From Acidobacteriaceae bacterium (GTDB lineage Bacteria > Acidobacteriota > Terriglobia > Terriglobales > Acidobacteriaceae): a stretch of 64,000 nucleotides of DNA. Location of the stretch: positions 38,417 to 102,416 of the forward strand of contig CAHJWL010000011.1 of assembly GCA_903642235.1 (NCBI GenBank), read 5' to 3'. Under the pieces are notes generated by a model. The model had not been told where the DNA came from. It did no database searches and saw only the letters and a list, made by a program, of their open reading frames with translations. This document shows, piece by piece, positions 1 through 8,310 of this stretch. Both the position numbers and the translations under genes were made by a program. Position 1 is the first letter of the stretch; every line of letters starts with the position of its first letter.

Positions 1-380
1 CCGCGGACTGGTACCGCACGCTCAACGAGCGATCCTTCCTGTGGGCAGATCGCTCCCGCCTTGACGGTCTCCGCAACGCACAGACCTACCGGCACGCGTC
101 TCACCTCATCCTCACCCTCGATGCGGCGTCCTTCGTTGCAAACTACTACGACACAATCACAGTCTCAACCTTCAACACCGGATATGCCAGGCGCAAAGCC
201 AGGCAGCGCGGCCCCGCCAGCTTCATCCCGCTCCGTGACTTTCCATCTGGCCCGCAGCAAAAGAAGATCGTCGAGGTCACCGTCCCGGGCGGCATTCCCG
301 ACCTGCGCAACTACCTCTGTGCAAGTGAAATCTCCACGGAAGCACTCAAGTGCCACCGTCCGCCCATCTCGAACACCTGA
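1..380 (+). CDS. DUF7002-like protein, C-terminal part (5' end outside window)
   Basis: An open frame starting at base 3 runs 125 codons to a TGA at 378-380 and has no start in the window, so this is the 3' part of a longer gene. The peptide opens with DWYRTLNERSFLW and contains a leucine-rich alanine stretch, then FIPLRDFP and a closing KKIVEVTVPGGIPDL segment. This matches my recollection of the DUF7002 family, which has no established function. The overlapping frames on both strands look like non-protein compositions. No clear terminator follows, only a 5-bp hairpin at 405-418. Confidence 0.72.
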   Translation, partial: ADWYRTLNERSFLWADRSRLDGLRNAQTYRHASHLILTLDAASFVANYYDTITVSTFNTGYARRKARQRGPASFIPLRDFPSGPQQKKIVEVTVPGGIPDLRNYLCASEISTEALKCHRPPISNT

Positions 381-489
381 CCACCAGCCCACTCGAGGAT
401 CTACGGTACTTTCGTACCTTATAAGCACGCACAAGTAACCTCTAGTGTGCAATCGAGTGCAGGGTCAATGGTACTTTGGTGCCTACTAA

Positions 490-505
490 GTGCACGAAAG
501 TGCAC
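490..505. promoter_or_regulatory. Short palindrome upstream of the 538 gene
   Basis: The hexamer GTGCAC occurs twice, separated by GAAA, 33 bases before the start at 538. Each hexamer is itself palindromic, so the site is both a direct and an inverted repeat. It could be an operator for the downstream secreted protein, but no regulator is adjacent. Confidence 0.25.
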
Positions 506-537
506 AAGCGTTCCAATCCACTCTGAGAGGTACCGTT

Positions 538-995
538 ATGCGCCAGCTACTCCCCACCGCCATTCTTCCCCTCGCCTTCGCCGCCTTTTCGCTCCCCTCG
601 GCTCACGCCCAGGGACCTCTTGCCAATCTGTTCGGTATCAGCCCGGTTGCCTTCCAATACACCTGCGGAGCGGCCACGGGCACGCTCCCGACCTGCACCA
701 CGAACTTCACCTTCCCAATAACAAGCGGCTCGTGATCCAGAACATCAGCGGCTCTGCCACCCCCATCAACCCCAACGCGGCCGGAGCCTTCGCCACCAAT
801 CAGGCCAGCCTCACCGTGACCACCCAGATCCTCAACGAGGCCTCCGTGGCTAACGTCGTCGGTCCGAACTACGCCATCGCCAATACCACCACTTGGTTCT
901 ACAACACCCTTGTCCCCCTCACCACGGATATCGTTCCCGTCGTGGCCAACAACAACGGCTCGGTCTACATCCAGGGCTATCTCATCCCTCGGTAA
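538..995 (+). pseudogene. Small secreted protein of unknown function, frameshifted
   Basis: An ATG at 538 follows a GAGAGG ribosome site and opens a clear Sec signal peptide (MRQLLPTAILPLAFAAF, ending SAHAQG). The frame then gives a Thr/Gly-rich mature domain but hits TGA at 733-735. The -1 frame continues smoothly from about 718 with NNKRLVIQNISG and runs to a stop at 993-995, ending in NGSVYIQGYLIPR. Joined, the two parts make a secreted protein of about 150 residues. I see no standard slippery heptamer at the junction, so a single-base mutation or a sequencing error is more likely than programmed shifting. The family is not recognised. Confidence 0.6.
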
Positions 996-1041
996 AGTCG
1001 GGCAGGTCGCTGCCGTTCCACCTGATGCAGACAGGAAGATA

Positions 1042-1085
1042 GAGGCCCTATGTCTGACCGCTCCGGCCGTCAGGCACGGGGCCTC
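1042..1085 (+). terminator. Imperfect hairpin after the 538 gene
   Basis: GAGGCCC at 1042-1048 pairs with GGGCCTC at 1079-1085. An inner arm (TGTCTGAC with GTCAGGCA) adds eight pairs with one G-T. A pyrimidine-rich tail follows. It is placed to end the upstream secreted-protein transcript. Confidence 0.5.
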
Positions 1086-1413
1086 TGCTTCTTCTTGGCC
1101 TATGCCGATCCCTCCATCCAGGGCGTTGTGGACTCCAGCCCGAAGTCCCAACCTGACCAGCATCGATATAGGACTTTAGCCGGAAGGTACGGGGGAGAGG
1201 AGGGCGGCCCGAGGAACGAAATACAGCAACATCCAACCTAAAACGTCACGTTACCCCTCTCACGACATGTACTCTCGCAGCCGCTGGCCGCAGGTATCGA
1301 TCCGCACGTCAGCCTGCCACACGTCCTCTGCTCTTGTTCAGTCCGTTCTCCCCGCGGCCCACAACAGACCTACCCACGCATCACACCACACGCACCCAAG
1401 GAGAACGACTCGC
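1086..1413. other. Intergenic stretch, leader of glsB
   Basis: No coding frame here looks like protein. The stretch holds a purine-rich block near 1187-1215 and the leader of the GlsB gene with its AAGGAGA site at 1398-1404. No promoter matches the sigma-70 consensus well enough to call. Confidence 0.4.
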
Positions 1414-1674
1414 ATGTTTATCATCTGGTGGATCATCGTTGGCCTTATCGCCGGCTTCATCACAGGCAAGCTCATGAAGGGCTCCGGATTCGGCACTCTG
1501 GGTGACATCGTCGTCGGCATCCTCGGTGCCATCGTCGGCGGCTTCATCATGCGCCTTGCCGGCTTCTCCGGTCAGGGCGGTCTGCTGTATACCATCCTCG
1601 TAGCTGTCGTCGGCGCTATCCTCCTTACCCTGCTTCTGCGCCTCGTCACGGGCAACCGCTCTCGCAACCTGTAA
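1414..1674 (+). CDS. GlsB/YeaQ/YmgE family membrane protein
   Basis: An 86-residue, almost wholly hydrophobic protein. It has three predicted membrane helices (about 2-18, 28-50 and 58-78), a glycine-rich GDIVVGILGAIVGG motif between the first two, and a basic C-terminus (NRSRNL). This is the usual size and pattern of the GlsB/YeaQ/YmgE transglycosylase-associated family. These are small inner-membrane proteins often linked to general stress, with no defined biochemical activity. The start at 1414 is chosen because AAGGAGA lies 9 bases upstream; the in-frame ATG at 1267 would add a non-hydrophobic tail. A strong hairpin ends the gene, so it is probably monocistronic. Confidence 0.92.
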   Translation: MFIIWWIIVGLIAGFITGKLMKGSGFGTLGDIVVGILGAIVGGFIMRLAGFSGQGGLLYTILVAVVGAILLTLLLRLVTGNRSRNL

Positions 1675-1742
1675 TCCTGTCCGCTGTTCCTTGTCTCACA
1701 GGTCACCGCTCTTCTCAGAGCGCACCACTTCTTGAAGGATCA

Positions 1743-1775
1743 ACAAAGGCGAGGAGCTTTGCTCCTCGCCTTTGT
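1743..1775. terminator. Perfect 15-bp hairpin terminator after glsB
   Basis: Arms at 1743-1757 and 1761-1775 pair perfectly around a TTT loop. The flanking A run and T-rich tail make it able to act in either direction. It separates GlsB from the amine oxidase gene. Confidence 0.9.
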
Positions 1776-2013
1776 TTCGTCTGTGCATGCCTCCTGTGAT
1801 GAGGCTTCATCGTTAAGATTTCGTGAGCGTTTCCGAAGGACTTGCGGTAGAGTCTAAAAACTAACTGAAAATCAGTCGCTGTCTCTCATGCTGCAAGGCA
1901 AGCACCCGCAACGTGTCTTGCTGTTCGCGGCGTTGGACGGCCGCACCGAACGCTGTGCCTGCGGGCGCCTTGCCGAGGCACACCCTATCGTTCCCCCGCA
2001 CGAGAGGTGTCGT
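1776..2013. other. Leader and possible promoter region of the amine oxidase gene
   Basis: No independent gene is seen. An in-frame ATG at 1888 would extend the oxidase by 42 residues, but it has no ribosome site and the added peptide is Cys/His/Arg-rich and unlike a leader. A TTGCGG near 1840 could be a -35 box, but the -10 is not convincing. Confidence 0.35.
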
Positions 2014-3648
2014 TTGATTGGATGCACCAGACGCGAGTTCATCACACGGGTCGGCCAGGCGGGCGGTTTCAGCGCAGCCTTTCTCGCCATGCAGTCACTT
2101 GGCCTGGCGCCTGTCAGCACCGCACGCGCGCAAACCGTCTCCGCTGCTCCGAACATCGGAAAGGGCACCTCCGTCGTCATCCTCGGTGGCGGCATCGCCG
2201 GTCTGGTTGCCGCCTATGAGCTCCGATCCCTCGGCTATAGTGTGACGGCGCTTGAGGTGCGAGAGCGCCCCGGCGGTCGCAACTACACCGTCCGGCCGGG
2301 CGACACGATCACTCTTAGCGACGGGTCAAAGCAGCAGTGCGCCTGGGAGCCGACGCACTACCAGAACTTCGGACCCGCCCGTCTGCCCTCCATTCATCCC
2401 ACAATTCTTGGGTATTGCCGCAAGCTCGGCGTTAACTTGCAGGTAGAAGTCAACTCCACGCGATCGAGCTACCTGCAGAACGATGCCGCAAACGGTGGCC
2501 GGCCTGTGATTCAGCGGCGCGTTGTCAACGACACGCGTGGCCACGTGAGCGAACTGCTGATGAAATCCGTGCAGGGCGGCGCGCTCGATCAGGATCTATC
2601 CGCCCAGGATCGCGAACGGATGCTTGCTTTTCTGCGGATTTACGGACCACTTGACGAGGCGGGCAAGTACAAGGGCAGCGACCGTGCCGGGTACACGCGA
2701 ACCGCCGGCGCGGGAGATGAAACGGGCGTGCTGGAGCAGCCCATTGACATGCATACGCTGCTCGATGAGAACTTCTGGCAGGGCATGCTGTTTGACGAGC
2801 AGTTCGACATGCAAGCCACCATGTTTCAGCCGGTCGGCGGCATGGATCGTATTCCTTACGCCTTCGCAAAGGCCCTCGGAGACACGGTCACCTACGGCGC
2901 GGCAGTGACCGAGATCCGTAAGTCTGGAAAAGGCGTCAAGATCGGTTACAAATTGAAAGGCCAGGCGAAGTCGATGGAGGCGGACTTCTGCATCTGTGCC
3001 ATGCCGCTGACCATCTTGAAGAAGACGCCAAACGACTTAAATGCGCCCTACAAGAAGGTCATCGAGGAGTGCACCTACTCCCACAGCTACAAGGTCGCCT
3101 GGGAGAGCCGCCGCTTTTGGGAGCAGGACTACAACATCTATGGCGGTTTGGAGTTCGTGAGTACAGGCTGTAGTCCGATCTGGTTTCCATCTGCCGGCCT
3201 GTTCTCTCCAAGAGGCGTACTCGTGAGTGGCTACACAGAGGAACGAGACACGCCGTTTCAGACGATGAGCCTTCCTGCCAAGTTTGAAGAGAGTCGCAAG
3301 TCCATCGAGCGGCTGCATCCCGGGCATGGCAAGGAACTTCAGAAGCCGATGTACGTGGGTTGGGGCCGGATGGAGCATAACGAAGGCTCCTGGATCAGCA
3401 GCTATGCTCCGGACCAGAACCACGCGCCGGGTATGTCGCTGACGCGGCAGACCGGGCAGGCTCGCTCCGCGCTGAACGCCCGGACGGAGACGAACCCGAA
3501 CTATGAGGTGCTGATCCAGCCGGATGGCCCTATCTACTTCGCAGGCGATCACGTAAGCCACATCGTGGGTTGGCAGGAAGGCGCGGCACTTAGCTCACTA
3601 CGCGCCATCCAGATGATCTCGGATGTGGTTAAGTCGAAACAGGCCTGA
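2014..3648 (+). CDS. Tat-exported flavin-dependent amine oxidase
   Basis: A FAD-dependent oxidoreductase of the monoamine/L-amino-acid oxidase family, expected to oxidise an amine or amino acid to its imine while passing electrons on. Near the start is a Tat motif (TRREFI) followed by a hydrophobic stretch ending in an Ala-rich cleavage region. Next comes the dinucleotide-binding fold VVILGGGIAG at about residues 54-63 and the RPGGR turn that follows it. The C-terminal FAD segment is IYFAGDHVS. TTG at 2014 is preferred because GAGAGG lies 6 bases upstream and the Tat motif then sits near the N-terminus. The gene is followed after 35 bases by an exported RidA, which suggests joint handling of imines. 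The substrate cannot be named. Confidence 0.88.
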   Translation: MIGCTRREFITRVGQAGGFSAAFLAMQSLGLAPVSTARAQTVSAAPNIGKGTSVVILGGGIAGLVAAYELRSLGYSVTALEVRERPGGRNYTVRPGDTITLSDGSKQQCAWEPTHYQNFGPARLPSIHPTILGYCRKLGVNLQVEVNSTRSSYLQNDAANGGRPVIQRRVVNDTRGHVSELLMKSVQGGALDQDLSAQDRERMLAFLRIYGPLDEAGKYKGSDRAGYTRTAGAGDETGVLEQPIDMHTLLDENFWQGMLFDEQFDMQATMFQPVGGMDRIPYAFAKALGDTVTYGAAVTEIRKSGKGVKIGYKLKGQAKSMEADFCICAMPLTILKKTPNDLNAPYKKVIEECTYSHSYKVAWESRRFWEQDYNIYGGLEFVSTGCSPIWFPSAGLFSPRGVLVSGYTEERDTPFQTMSLPAKFEESRKSIERLHPGHGKELQKPMYVGWGRMEHNEGSWISSYAPDQNHAPGMSLTRQTGQARSALNARTETNPNYEVLIQPDGPIYFAGDHVSHIVGWQEGAALSSLRAIQMISDVVKSKQA

Positions 3649-3683
3649 CAAGCAAGAAAGCCCAAGAGGGTGAGGAGAGCTTC

Positions 3684-4178
3684 ATGAGAAGATCAATGGC
3701 AGTCGGCGTTGCAACTCTGGCGCTGCTGGGAGCGCAGCTTGCCGGCGCACAGGTCGTGGTCAAGCATCTGCAGCCCAATGAGAAGAGCCCGATTGCGAAC
3801 GGTGTATGGGCAGGGGACACGCTCTATCTCAGCGGACAACTCGCCAATCCGGTAACGCCCGCTGACCCGGCGAAAGGCACAGAGGCGGTCTACGGCGACA
3901 CCAAAACGCAGGCGGCAAGCGCACTGGCAAAGATACAGGCTCTCCTGAAAGAGCAGGGGCTCGACATGAAGGATGTCGTGAAGATGACTGTCTTTCTCGC
4001 TGGCGATCCGGCAAAGGGCGGCAAGCTGGACTTCGCCGGTCTGCAAGCGTCCTACACGCAGTATTTCGGCACAGCCGATCAGCCCAATAAACCCGCACGG
4101 AGTGCCATGCAGGTCGCGGCGTTGGCTGCGCCTTGGGCCCTGGTTGAGATCGAGGTTATTGCGATTCGTAGTAAGTAA
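3684..4178 (+). CDS. Exported RidA/YjgF family enamine/imine deaminase
   Basis: RidA proteins hydrolyse reactive enamines and imines to ketones and ammonia. This 164-residue copy has a Sec signal peptide (MRRSMAVGVATLALLG, cleavage near AGAQ), although most family members are cytosolic. The core is intact: SGQL, the DMKDVVKMTVFL segment, the PARSA motif with Arg139 and VEIEVIA with Glu157. These correspond to the substrate-binding Arg and catalytic-site Glu known in bacterial RidA. It lies 35 bases after a Tat-exported amine oxidase on the same strand and is probably co-transcribed. The start is supported by GAGGAGAG upstream. Role as a periplasmic imine scavenger is inferred. Confidence 0.9.
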   Translation: MRRSMAVGVATLALLGAQLAGAQVVVKHLQPNEKSPIANGVWAGDTLYLSGQLANPVTPADPAKGTEAVYGDTKTQAASALAKIQALLKEQGLDMKDVVKMTVFLAGDPAKGGKLDFAGLQASYTQYFGTADQPNKPARSAMQVAALAAPWALVEIEVIAIRSK

Positions 4179-4252
4179 CTCCTAACGGCACAAACTCTCC
4201 CGCGGCGGGAAATCCAGAACTTACTTCGAGAAACAAGCCGCAGGAGAGACGA

Positions 4253-4284
4253 AAAGGCGGGAAGGCATCCGCCTTCCCGCCTTT
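4253..4284. terminator. Bidirectional hairpin between ridA and the aminotransferase
   Basis: A perfect 14-bp stem (4253-4266 with 4271-4284) with an ATCC loop lies between convergent genes. A run of A on one side and T on the other allow termination in both directions. Confidence 0.88.
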
Positions 4285-4312
4285 CGTTCTACGATTGCGA
4301 AGTCTCTGCTTG

Positions 4313-5539
4313 CTACCCCATCGAGGGGAATGTGTGTTCGTTCCTCAGGTCGAGGCGTGCGTTTGCGCTCGCGGGTTGATCCATCACGGCTTTGAAGGCA
4401 GTGTGGAACTGCGCCATCTCCGCCGGCGTGCCGACAGAGACGCGCACCATGTTCGGCCAGATGGGCCAGGTTCTTCCGATCAAGACATTCCTTGTCTGCA
4501 TGGCTTTGATAACGTCACGGCCGTTGCGGCCGGTGTCGATCATGAAGCAGTTTGAAACGGACGGAATGAAGGTGTAGTGGTTCTCCGTGAGCCAGGCGAA
4601 GGTGGTGTTGCGAGTGTCGGCGATGATCTTCTTTCGTGTGGGCACGAGATCGGCTTCGAGCAGGCTGACATTGGCGGCAGCGGAGCCTGTGATGGGCATG
4701 GCGTTCTGTCCGTACGGCTGCAGACGCGCGAGAAGATCCGGCCGGGCAAGAGCCAAACCGCAGCGGATACCGGCCATCCCGTAGACCTTTGAGAAGGTGC
4801 GAAGGACAATCAAATCCTTGTCTGCGGCAACAAAATCAAGCACGCTCGGCGAATCCGACAGGTGAATGTATGCCTCGTCAACGAGCAGTATTGAGCCCTT
4901 CGGCTTGTGCTCGAGTGCATACGCGATATCTTCCTTGGTGGTCAGGGTACCGGTAGGATTGTTCGGGTTGCAGATGTAGATCACGCCCGCATTCGGATCC
5001 GCGGCCACCATCGCTTTCACGTCATGCGCGTAGGTGGAGGTCAGGGGAACTTTCGAGATCTTTGCCTTGCTGGCGTTGGCTGCCATCATGCCGGCCTCGT
5101 ACGAAGGGTCCGCCGTCACAAAGCCGCGTGTGGGCGAGGTGAAGGCGAGTACCGTGTAGTGCAGCGGCTCGGACGACCCCGCGTAAACGGCCACATACTC
5201 CTCTTTCAAGTTGTTCTGCGACGCAAAGGTCTTGGTCAGCTTGTCGGTCTCTCCGAGCAGATCGTAGCGGCCGCCCTGGGGCGCGATAGCAGCGATCGCG
5301 TCGCAGGCCGCTTTACAAGGGCCGAGAGGGTTCTCATTCGCGTTGATCAGAACAGCATTCGCCGGCATCGCCGGACGCGCCCGACGGGTATGCGGAATGG
5401 CCTTTGCCGGATCGGGACTGGCCGCCTGCAGAGCGGCATAGGCAAGGTGCGCCTCTGTAAGGATGGGAGCGGAGGCGGCGAGGGAGGCGAGCCGAAGGAA
5501 GGATCGGCGGGAAGAAGTAGCGGACGTGGCACGTGGCAT
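4313..5539 (-). CDS. Tat-exported class I/II aminotransferase, histidinol-phosphate aminotransferase-like
   Basis: A fold-type I PLP aminotransferase of 408 residues closest to HisC-like enzymes. The N-terminus carries a Tat signal (SRRSFLRL, residues 10-17, then an Ala-rich hydrophobic run). Key family motifs are present: NANENP near 66-71, NPNNPTG at 191-197, DEAY at 221-224 and the cofactor lysine in TFSKVYG, Lys251. The start at 5539 is chosen because AGGAGC lies 8 bases upstream and the Tat motif then falls at the right distance; the ATG at 5617 is less likely. An exported aminotransferase cannot serve histidine synthesis in the usual compartment, so an amine or amino-acid role beside the oxidase and RidA is a better guess. 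It is convergent with ridA. Confidence 0.87.
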   Translation of the reverse strand: MPRATSATSSRRSFLRLASLAASAPILTEAHLAYAALQAASPDPAKAIPHTRRARPAMPANAVLINANENPLGPCKAACDAIAAIAPQGGRYDLLGETDKLTKTFASQNNLKEEYVAVYAGSSEPLHYTVLAFTSPTRGFVTADPSYEAGMMAANASKAKISKVPLTSTYAHDVKAMVAADPNAGVIYICNPNNPTGTLTTKEDIAYALEHKPKGSILLVDEAYIHLSDSPSVLDFVAADKDLIVLRTFSKVYGMAGIRCGLALARPDLLARLQPYGQNAMPITGSAAANVSLLEADLVPTRKKIIADTRNTTFAWLTENHYTFIPSVSNCFMIDTGRNGRDVIKAMQTRNVLIGRTWPIWPNMVRVSVGTPAEMAQFHTAFKAVMDQPASANARLDLRNEHTFPSMG

Positions 5540-5753
5540 GCAGGAGCTCCTATCAGGATCAGACGATGTGAAAAGAGACGGGACGGCTGGACGTGCCGGA
5601 CAAGGAGCCTGGATCAACAGCGCCCTTTGTGCGTCGTGCCATGGGTCAATCGCAGGTGAAGCTTTGCTGATGGGGTGCGTGCGCTTACTGTACCGCAGGA
5701 TTCACACGCCAGACACAGAATCTTGCAGGAATAGCTGAAGATCTTGATCTCAC

Positions 5754-6077
5754 TCACCGCACGAAGATGACGCGATGGCGCTCGAGCCACCAGCAGGGCT
5801 CCATACCTCCTTGAGGAAAGAGCGATCGACTGCAAGCGACAGTCTCGGTGCCATCCATGTAGTACTCCTCGCGGTTGCCCTTGAGCGGAGCGACCACCAT
5901 CCGTGTCACAGCGACGCTGGCCGTCGCGGAGGAGCCTTGCGCGTGATGCAGCCGCCACATCGCCCAGTCCCCCGTCCAGGCAAGCAGAGCAAGCACGAGC
6001 GCTCCAAGACAGACTCTGATGGCGATTCTCTGCAGACGCTGCCAGTCGATCAAAGGTAAGCTCTCATGAGGATGCAT
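5754..6077 (-). CDS. Small single-pass membrane protein of unknown function
   Basis: A 107-residue protein starting at an ATG with the peptide MHPHESLPLIDWQRLQRI, followed by one membrane helix (about 24-45). The outer part has a conserved-looking ending, SLFPQGGMEPCWWLERHRV, with a Gly-Gly-Met, a Cys and two Trp. I recognise the style from uncharacterised acidobacterial proteins but not a named family. The longer frame to 6395 adds a low-complexity basic peptide and is rejected. It lies 214 bases upstream of the aminotransferase on the same strand and diverges from the 6236 gene. Confidence 0.6.
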   Translation of the reverse strand: MHPHESLPLIDWQRLQRIAIRVCLGALVLALLAWTGDWAMWRLHHAQGSSATASVAVTRMVVAPLKGNREEYYMDGTETVACSRSLFPQGGMEPCWWLERHRVIFVR

Positions 6078-6235
6078 TCTCTCGTACGTGATTCTAGAAG
6101 AGAACGAAGCTCGCCAGTGGTGCCGGGAAGAGGTGGCGAAGGTATGTTTCTCTCGCAGAGAGTAAAGCAGAGAGACCCTCGCGGTCGCAGCACCATTGAG
6201 GGTTGAACCATCGTCTAATCGAACGAGGTAGGGAA

Positions 6236-6862
6236 TTGAGAAGGTTTCGAGCTCATTGGATCCGCGGTCTTGGTCTTTGCGCGGCGGGCGTCGTATCTGG
6301 GTTGTGGGAAGGCCGCGCCGTGGCGCAGAGCGATGCAACGGCAGTACAGCCGCTGGCTCTTTCCGCCTTTGGTCTGGCCACCGGAACATGGACAAACGTT
6401 GTGGGCGGCCGCAATCTCGGCGTTACAGCCGGCGGGGATCTTGCATTTCTCACCTACAGGCGGCTTCGACCCGTCGTCGAAGTCCGGGGCAGCTACCCGC
6501 TGTACGACGGGCAGGTCGATCGGCAGAAGAGCTTTGAAGGTGGCCTCAAAGTCGAACGGCAGATCGGTGCGCTGCGTCCCTATGCAAACTTTCTTATCGG
6601 TCGAGGAGAGATCGACTTCAAGAAAGGGCTTCTGGTGGGGAATCTCTTGTACCTGAAGACCGTCTCGACCGTGTACTCGCCGGGCTTTGGTGTGGAGTAC
6701 GACGTGACACCGCACTGGTCGGCCAAGGCAGATTTTCAGTACCAGTACTGGAATACACCTGCCGTCGCGAGTGGAACAGTGCATCCGAAGGCGTTGAGCG
6801 CCGGCGCAGTCTACCGCTTTGACTTCAATCCTCATTACAAGGTTCGCCGAAGAGATCGCTAG
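6236..6862 (+). CDS. Outer-membrane beta-barrel protein
   Basis: A 208-residue protein with a signal peptide (AHWIRGLGLCAAGVVSG, cleavage near AVAQ). A chain of alternating polar and hydrophobic strands follows, containing GGDLAFLTYRRLRP, FGVEYDVTPHWSAKADF and a closing AGAVYRFDF strand. This is the OmpA/OmpW-like beta-barrel pattern. TTG at 6236 is preferred because GAGG sits 7 bases upstream; the earlier TTG at 6203 touches its only GAGGG. The stop codon lies inside a CTAGCG/CGCTAG hairpin (6859-6878) that also contains the stop of the convergent regulator. Ligand or function cannot be told. Confidence 0.75.
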   Translation: MRRFRAHWIRGLGLCAAGVVSGLWEGRAVAQSDATAVQPLALSAFGLATGTWTNVVGGRNLGVTAGGDLAFLTYRRLRPVVEVRGSYPLYDGQVDRQKSFEGGLKVERQIGALRPYANFLIGRGEIDFKKGLLVGNLLYLKTVSTVYSPGFGVEYDVTPHWSAKADFQYQYWNTPAVASGTVHPKALSAGAVYRFDFNPHYKVRRRDR

Positions 6863-6874
6863 CGGGCCTTTTCG

Positions 6875-7714
6875 CTAGAGGTTGAAGAGGTCGCGAAGAC
6901 GTTTCGTCTGCGACCGGCTGACCGGGATCTCCGTCTTCTTCGGATCATCCATCCGCACCTGATAGCTGGACTTGAACCAGGGCACTACCTCACGGATGTG
7001 CTGGATGTTGACGATAAAAGACCGGTGCGCGCGCCAGAAGGTTTCGGGATCGAGCAGGTCCATCAACTCCTCAAGGGTGCGGCAGTTGGACAGGCCTTCG
7101 ATAGCCGGTGTAACCACGCTGATGGCGCCTTCCTCAATCGAGGCAAAGCAGATCTCTCGCTGGTCGACAAGCAGCAGTCGGCTCTGGGCGCGGACGATGA
7201 TCTTCGCAGAGTAGCTCGGGCCCGGCGCCGGAATGAGACGGCCTCCATGGGCCTGCTCTCCCATGAGACGAAGAAGGGCATCCAGCTTGGCTTCCGTGCT
7301 GACCTCAGGCGGCGCCGGATCGGGCGGCGAGGGGGCGAGTTCGCTCCGCCCGCTGAGCCGGTTGTGGGCCTTTTCCAGTGTTTTGAGCACGCGTTTCCGG
7401 TCAAAAGGCTTGAGCAGGTAATCGATCGCGTTGACCTCAAAGGCACGCACCGCATACTGGTCGAAAGCGGTGGCGAAGACCACCTGCGGCATCGGCAGAT
7501 GGCGATCCAGCAGCTTCTTGAGCACGGCAAACCCGTCCAGACCGGGCATTTGTACGTCGAGGAAGACGACGTCGGGCTGATGTCTGCCGATAAGATCGAC
7601 AGCCTCAATGCCGTTGGTACCCTGGGCAAGAATCTCCACACCGCCGGCGTCTTCGAGCAGGAACTGGAGCTCCTGGCGGCTGAGCAGCTCGTCGTCGATG
7701 ATAAGGGCGGTCAC
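6875..7714 (-). CDS. LytTR-family response regulator
   Basis: A 279-residue two-domain regulator. Residues 1-120 form a receiver domain with the acidic pair in LIIDDE, the phosphate-acceptor Asp in VVFLDVQMPG, the Thr/Ser position in FATAFD and the Lys in YLLKPFD. After a Pro-rich linker comes a C-terminal LytTR DNA-binding domain (about 170-279) with FWRAHRSFIVNIQHI and PVSRSQTKRLRDLF. Such proteins normally answer a LytS-type membrane kinase, and no kinase is adjacent. It is the last gene of a four-gene minus-strand cassette, starting 15 bases after the zinc-ribbon membrane protein. Confidence 0.94.
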   Translation of the reverse strand: MTALIIDDELLSRQELQFLLEDAGGVEILAQGTNGIEAVDLIGRHQPDVVFLDVQMPGLDGFAVLKKLLDRHLPMPQVVFATAFDQYAVRAFEVNAIDYLLKPFDRKRVLKTLEKAHNRLSGRSELAPSPPDPAPPEVSTEAKLDALLRLMGEQAHGGRLIPAPGPSYSAKIIVRAQSRLLLVDQREICFASIEEGAISVVTPAIEGLSNCRTLEELMDLLDPETFWRAHRSFIVNIQHIREVVPWFKSSYQVRMDDPKKTEIPVSRSQTKRLRDLFNL

Positions 7715-7729
7715 GCAGGCGTATCGTCT

Positions 7730-8308
7730 TCAATCACTGTACGCGCGGAGGCGGGCCGGGGAATGGTCTTCTGCGAGATCGTGGCCGCATTGTGTGCAGT
7801 AGATGTCCGTGATCTTGACACCCCGGAAGCATTGACCGCAGACCGGAGCCATCTGGAACTGGCACTGTGGGCAGAAGTGGAAGTTCGCGGCGATCTCGGT
7901 GCTGCAGTGGGCGCACCGCTTCTGGATGGGCTGGCGCAGAAGAAAGTAGACAACGGCTCCGATGCCGCCGGGCATGAGGACGACCATCAGCAACCAGATG
8001 CCGGGCGACATGCCACGTCGCTTCACGTCACGGCTGACATAGCCGACCAGAAGCACATAGCTGGCGAAGGCGGTGCCCCAGGAGTAGCCCATAAGCAGTC
8101 GCATCGGCAGCATCTCCTGCTTGTGGTGGGGCATAACGCCGTGGAACAGGTACTGTACGCCGACGAAGACCAGAATGGAGAGGACGACCGACCAGGCCGG
8201 AATGACGCTGAGGTCATCCTCGTCCCGGGCCGGCGTAAGCGTGGACTCGGGAGCGTCCCGCTCGCGAGTCCGATCGGACGCTCGATCCTGATCTGAGAGG
8301 AAGTTCAT
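7730..8308 (-). CDS. Membrane protein with double zinc ribbon
   Basis: A 192-residue protein. After a charged N-terminal region of about 35 residues there are three hydrophobic segments (around 36-55, 74-94 and 103-124). A cytoplasmic tail follows with two CxxC pairs that form one zinc ribbon (CAHC and CPQC) and two that form a second (CGQC and CTQC). The architecture suggests a membrane-anchored zinc-ribbon adaptor; no enzyme motif is seen. It begins 2 bases after the stop of the 127-residue membrane protein and is followed closely by the LytTR regulator, so all are probably made together. Confidence 0.75.
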   Translation of the reverse strand: MNFLSDQDRASDRTRERDAPESTLTPARDEDDLSVIPAWSVVLSILVFVGVQYLFHGVMPHHKQEMLPMRLLMGYSWGTAFASYVLLVGYVSRDVKRRGMSPGIWLLMVVLMPGGIGAVVYFLLRQPIQKRCAHCSTEIAANFHFCPQCQFQMAPVCGQCFRGVKITDIYCTQCGHDLAEDHSPARLRAYSD

Positions 8309-8310
8309 TG

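Noticed and set aside
718..735. Programmed -1 frameshift in the 538 gene
   Set aside because: No X-XXY-YYZ slippery heptamer or nearby strong hairpin is visible at the junction.
6998..8296. A 432-codon open frame on the + strand
   Set aside because: It is antisense to the LytTR regulator and zinc-ribbon gene, which have clear domains; it is a GC-rich shadow.
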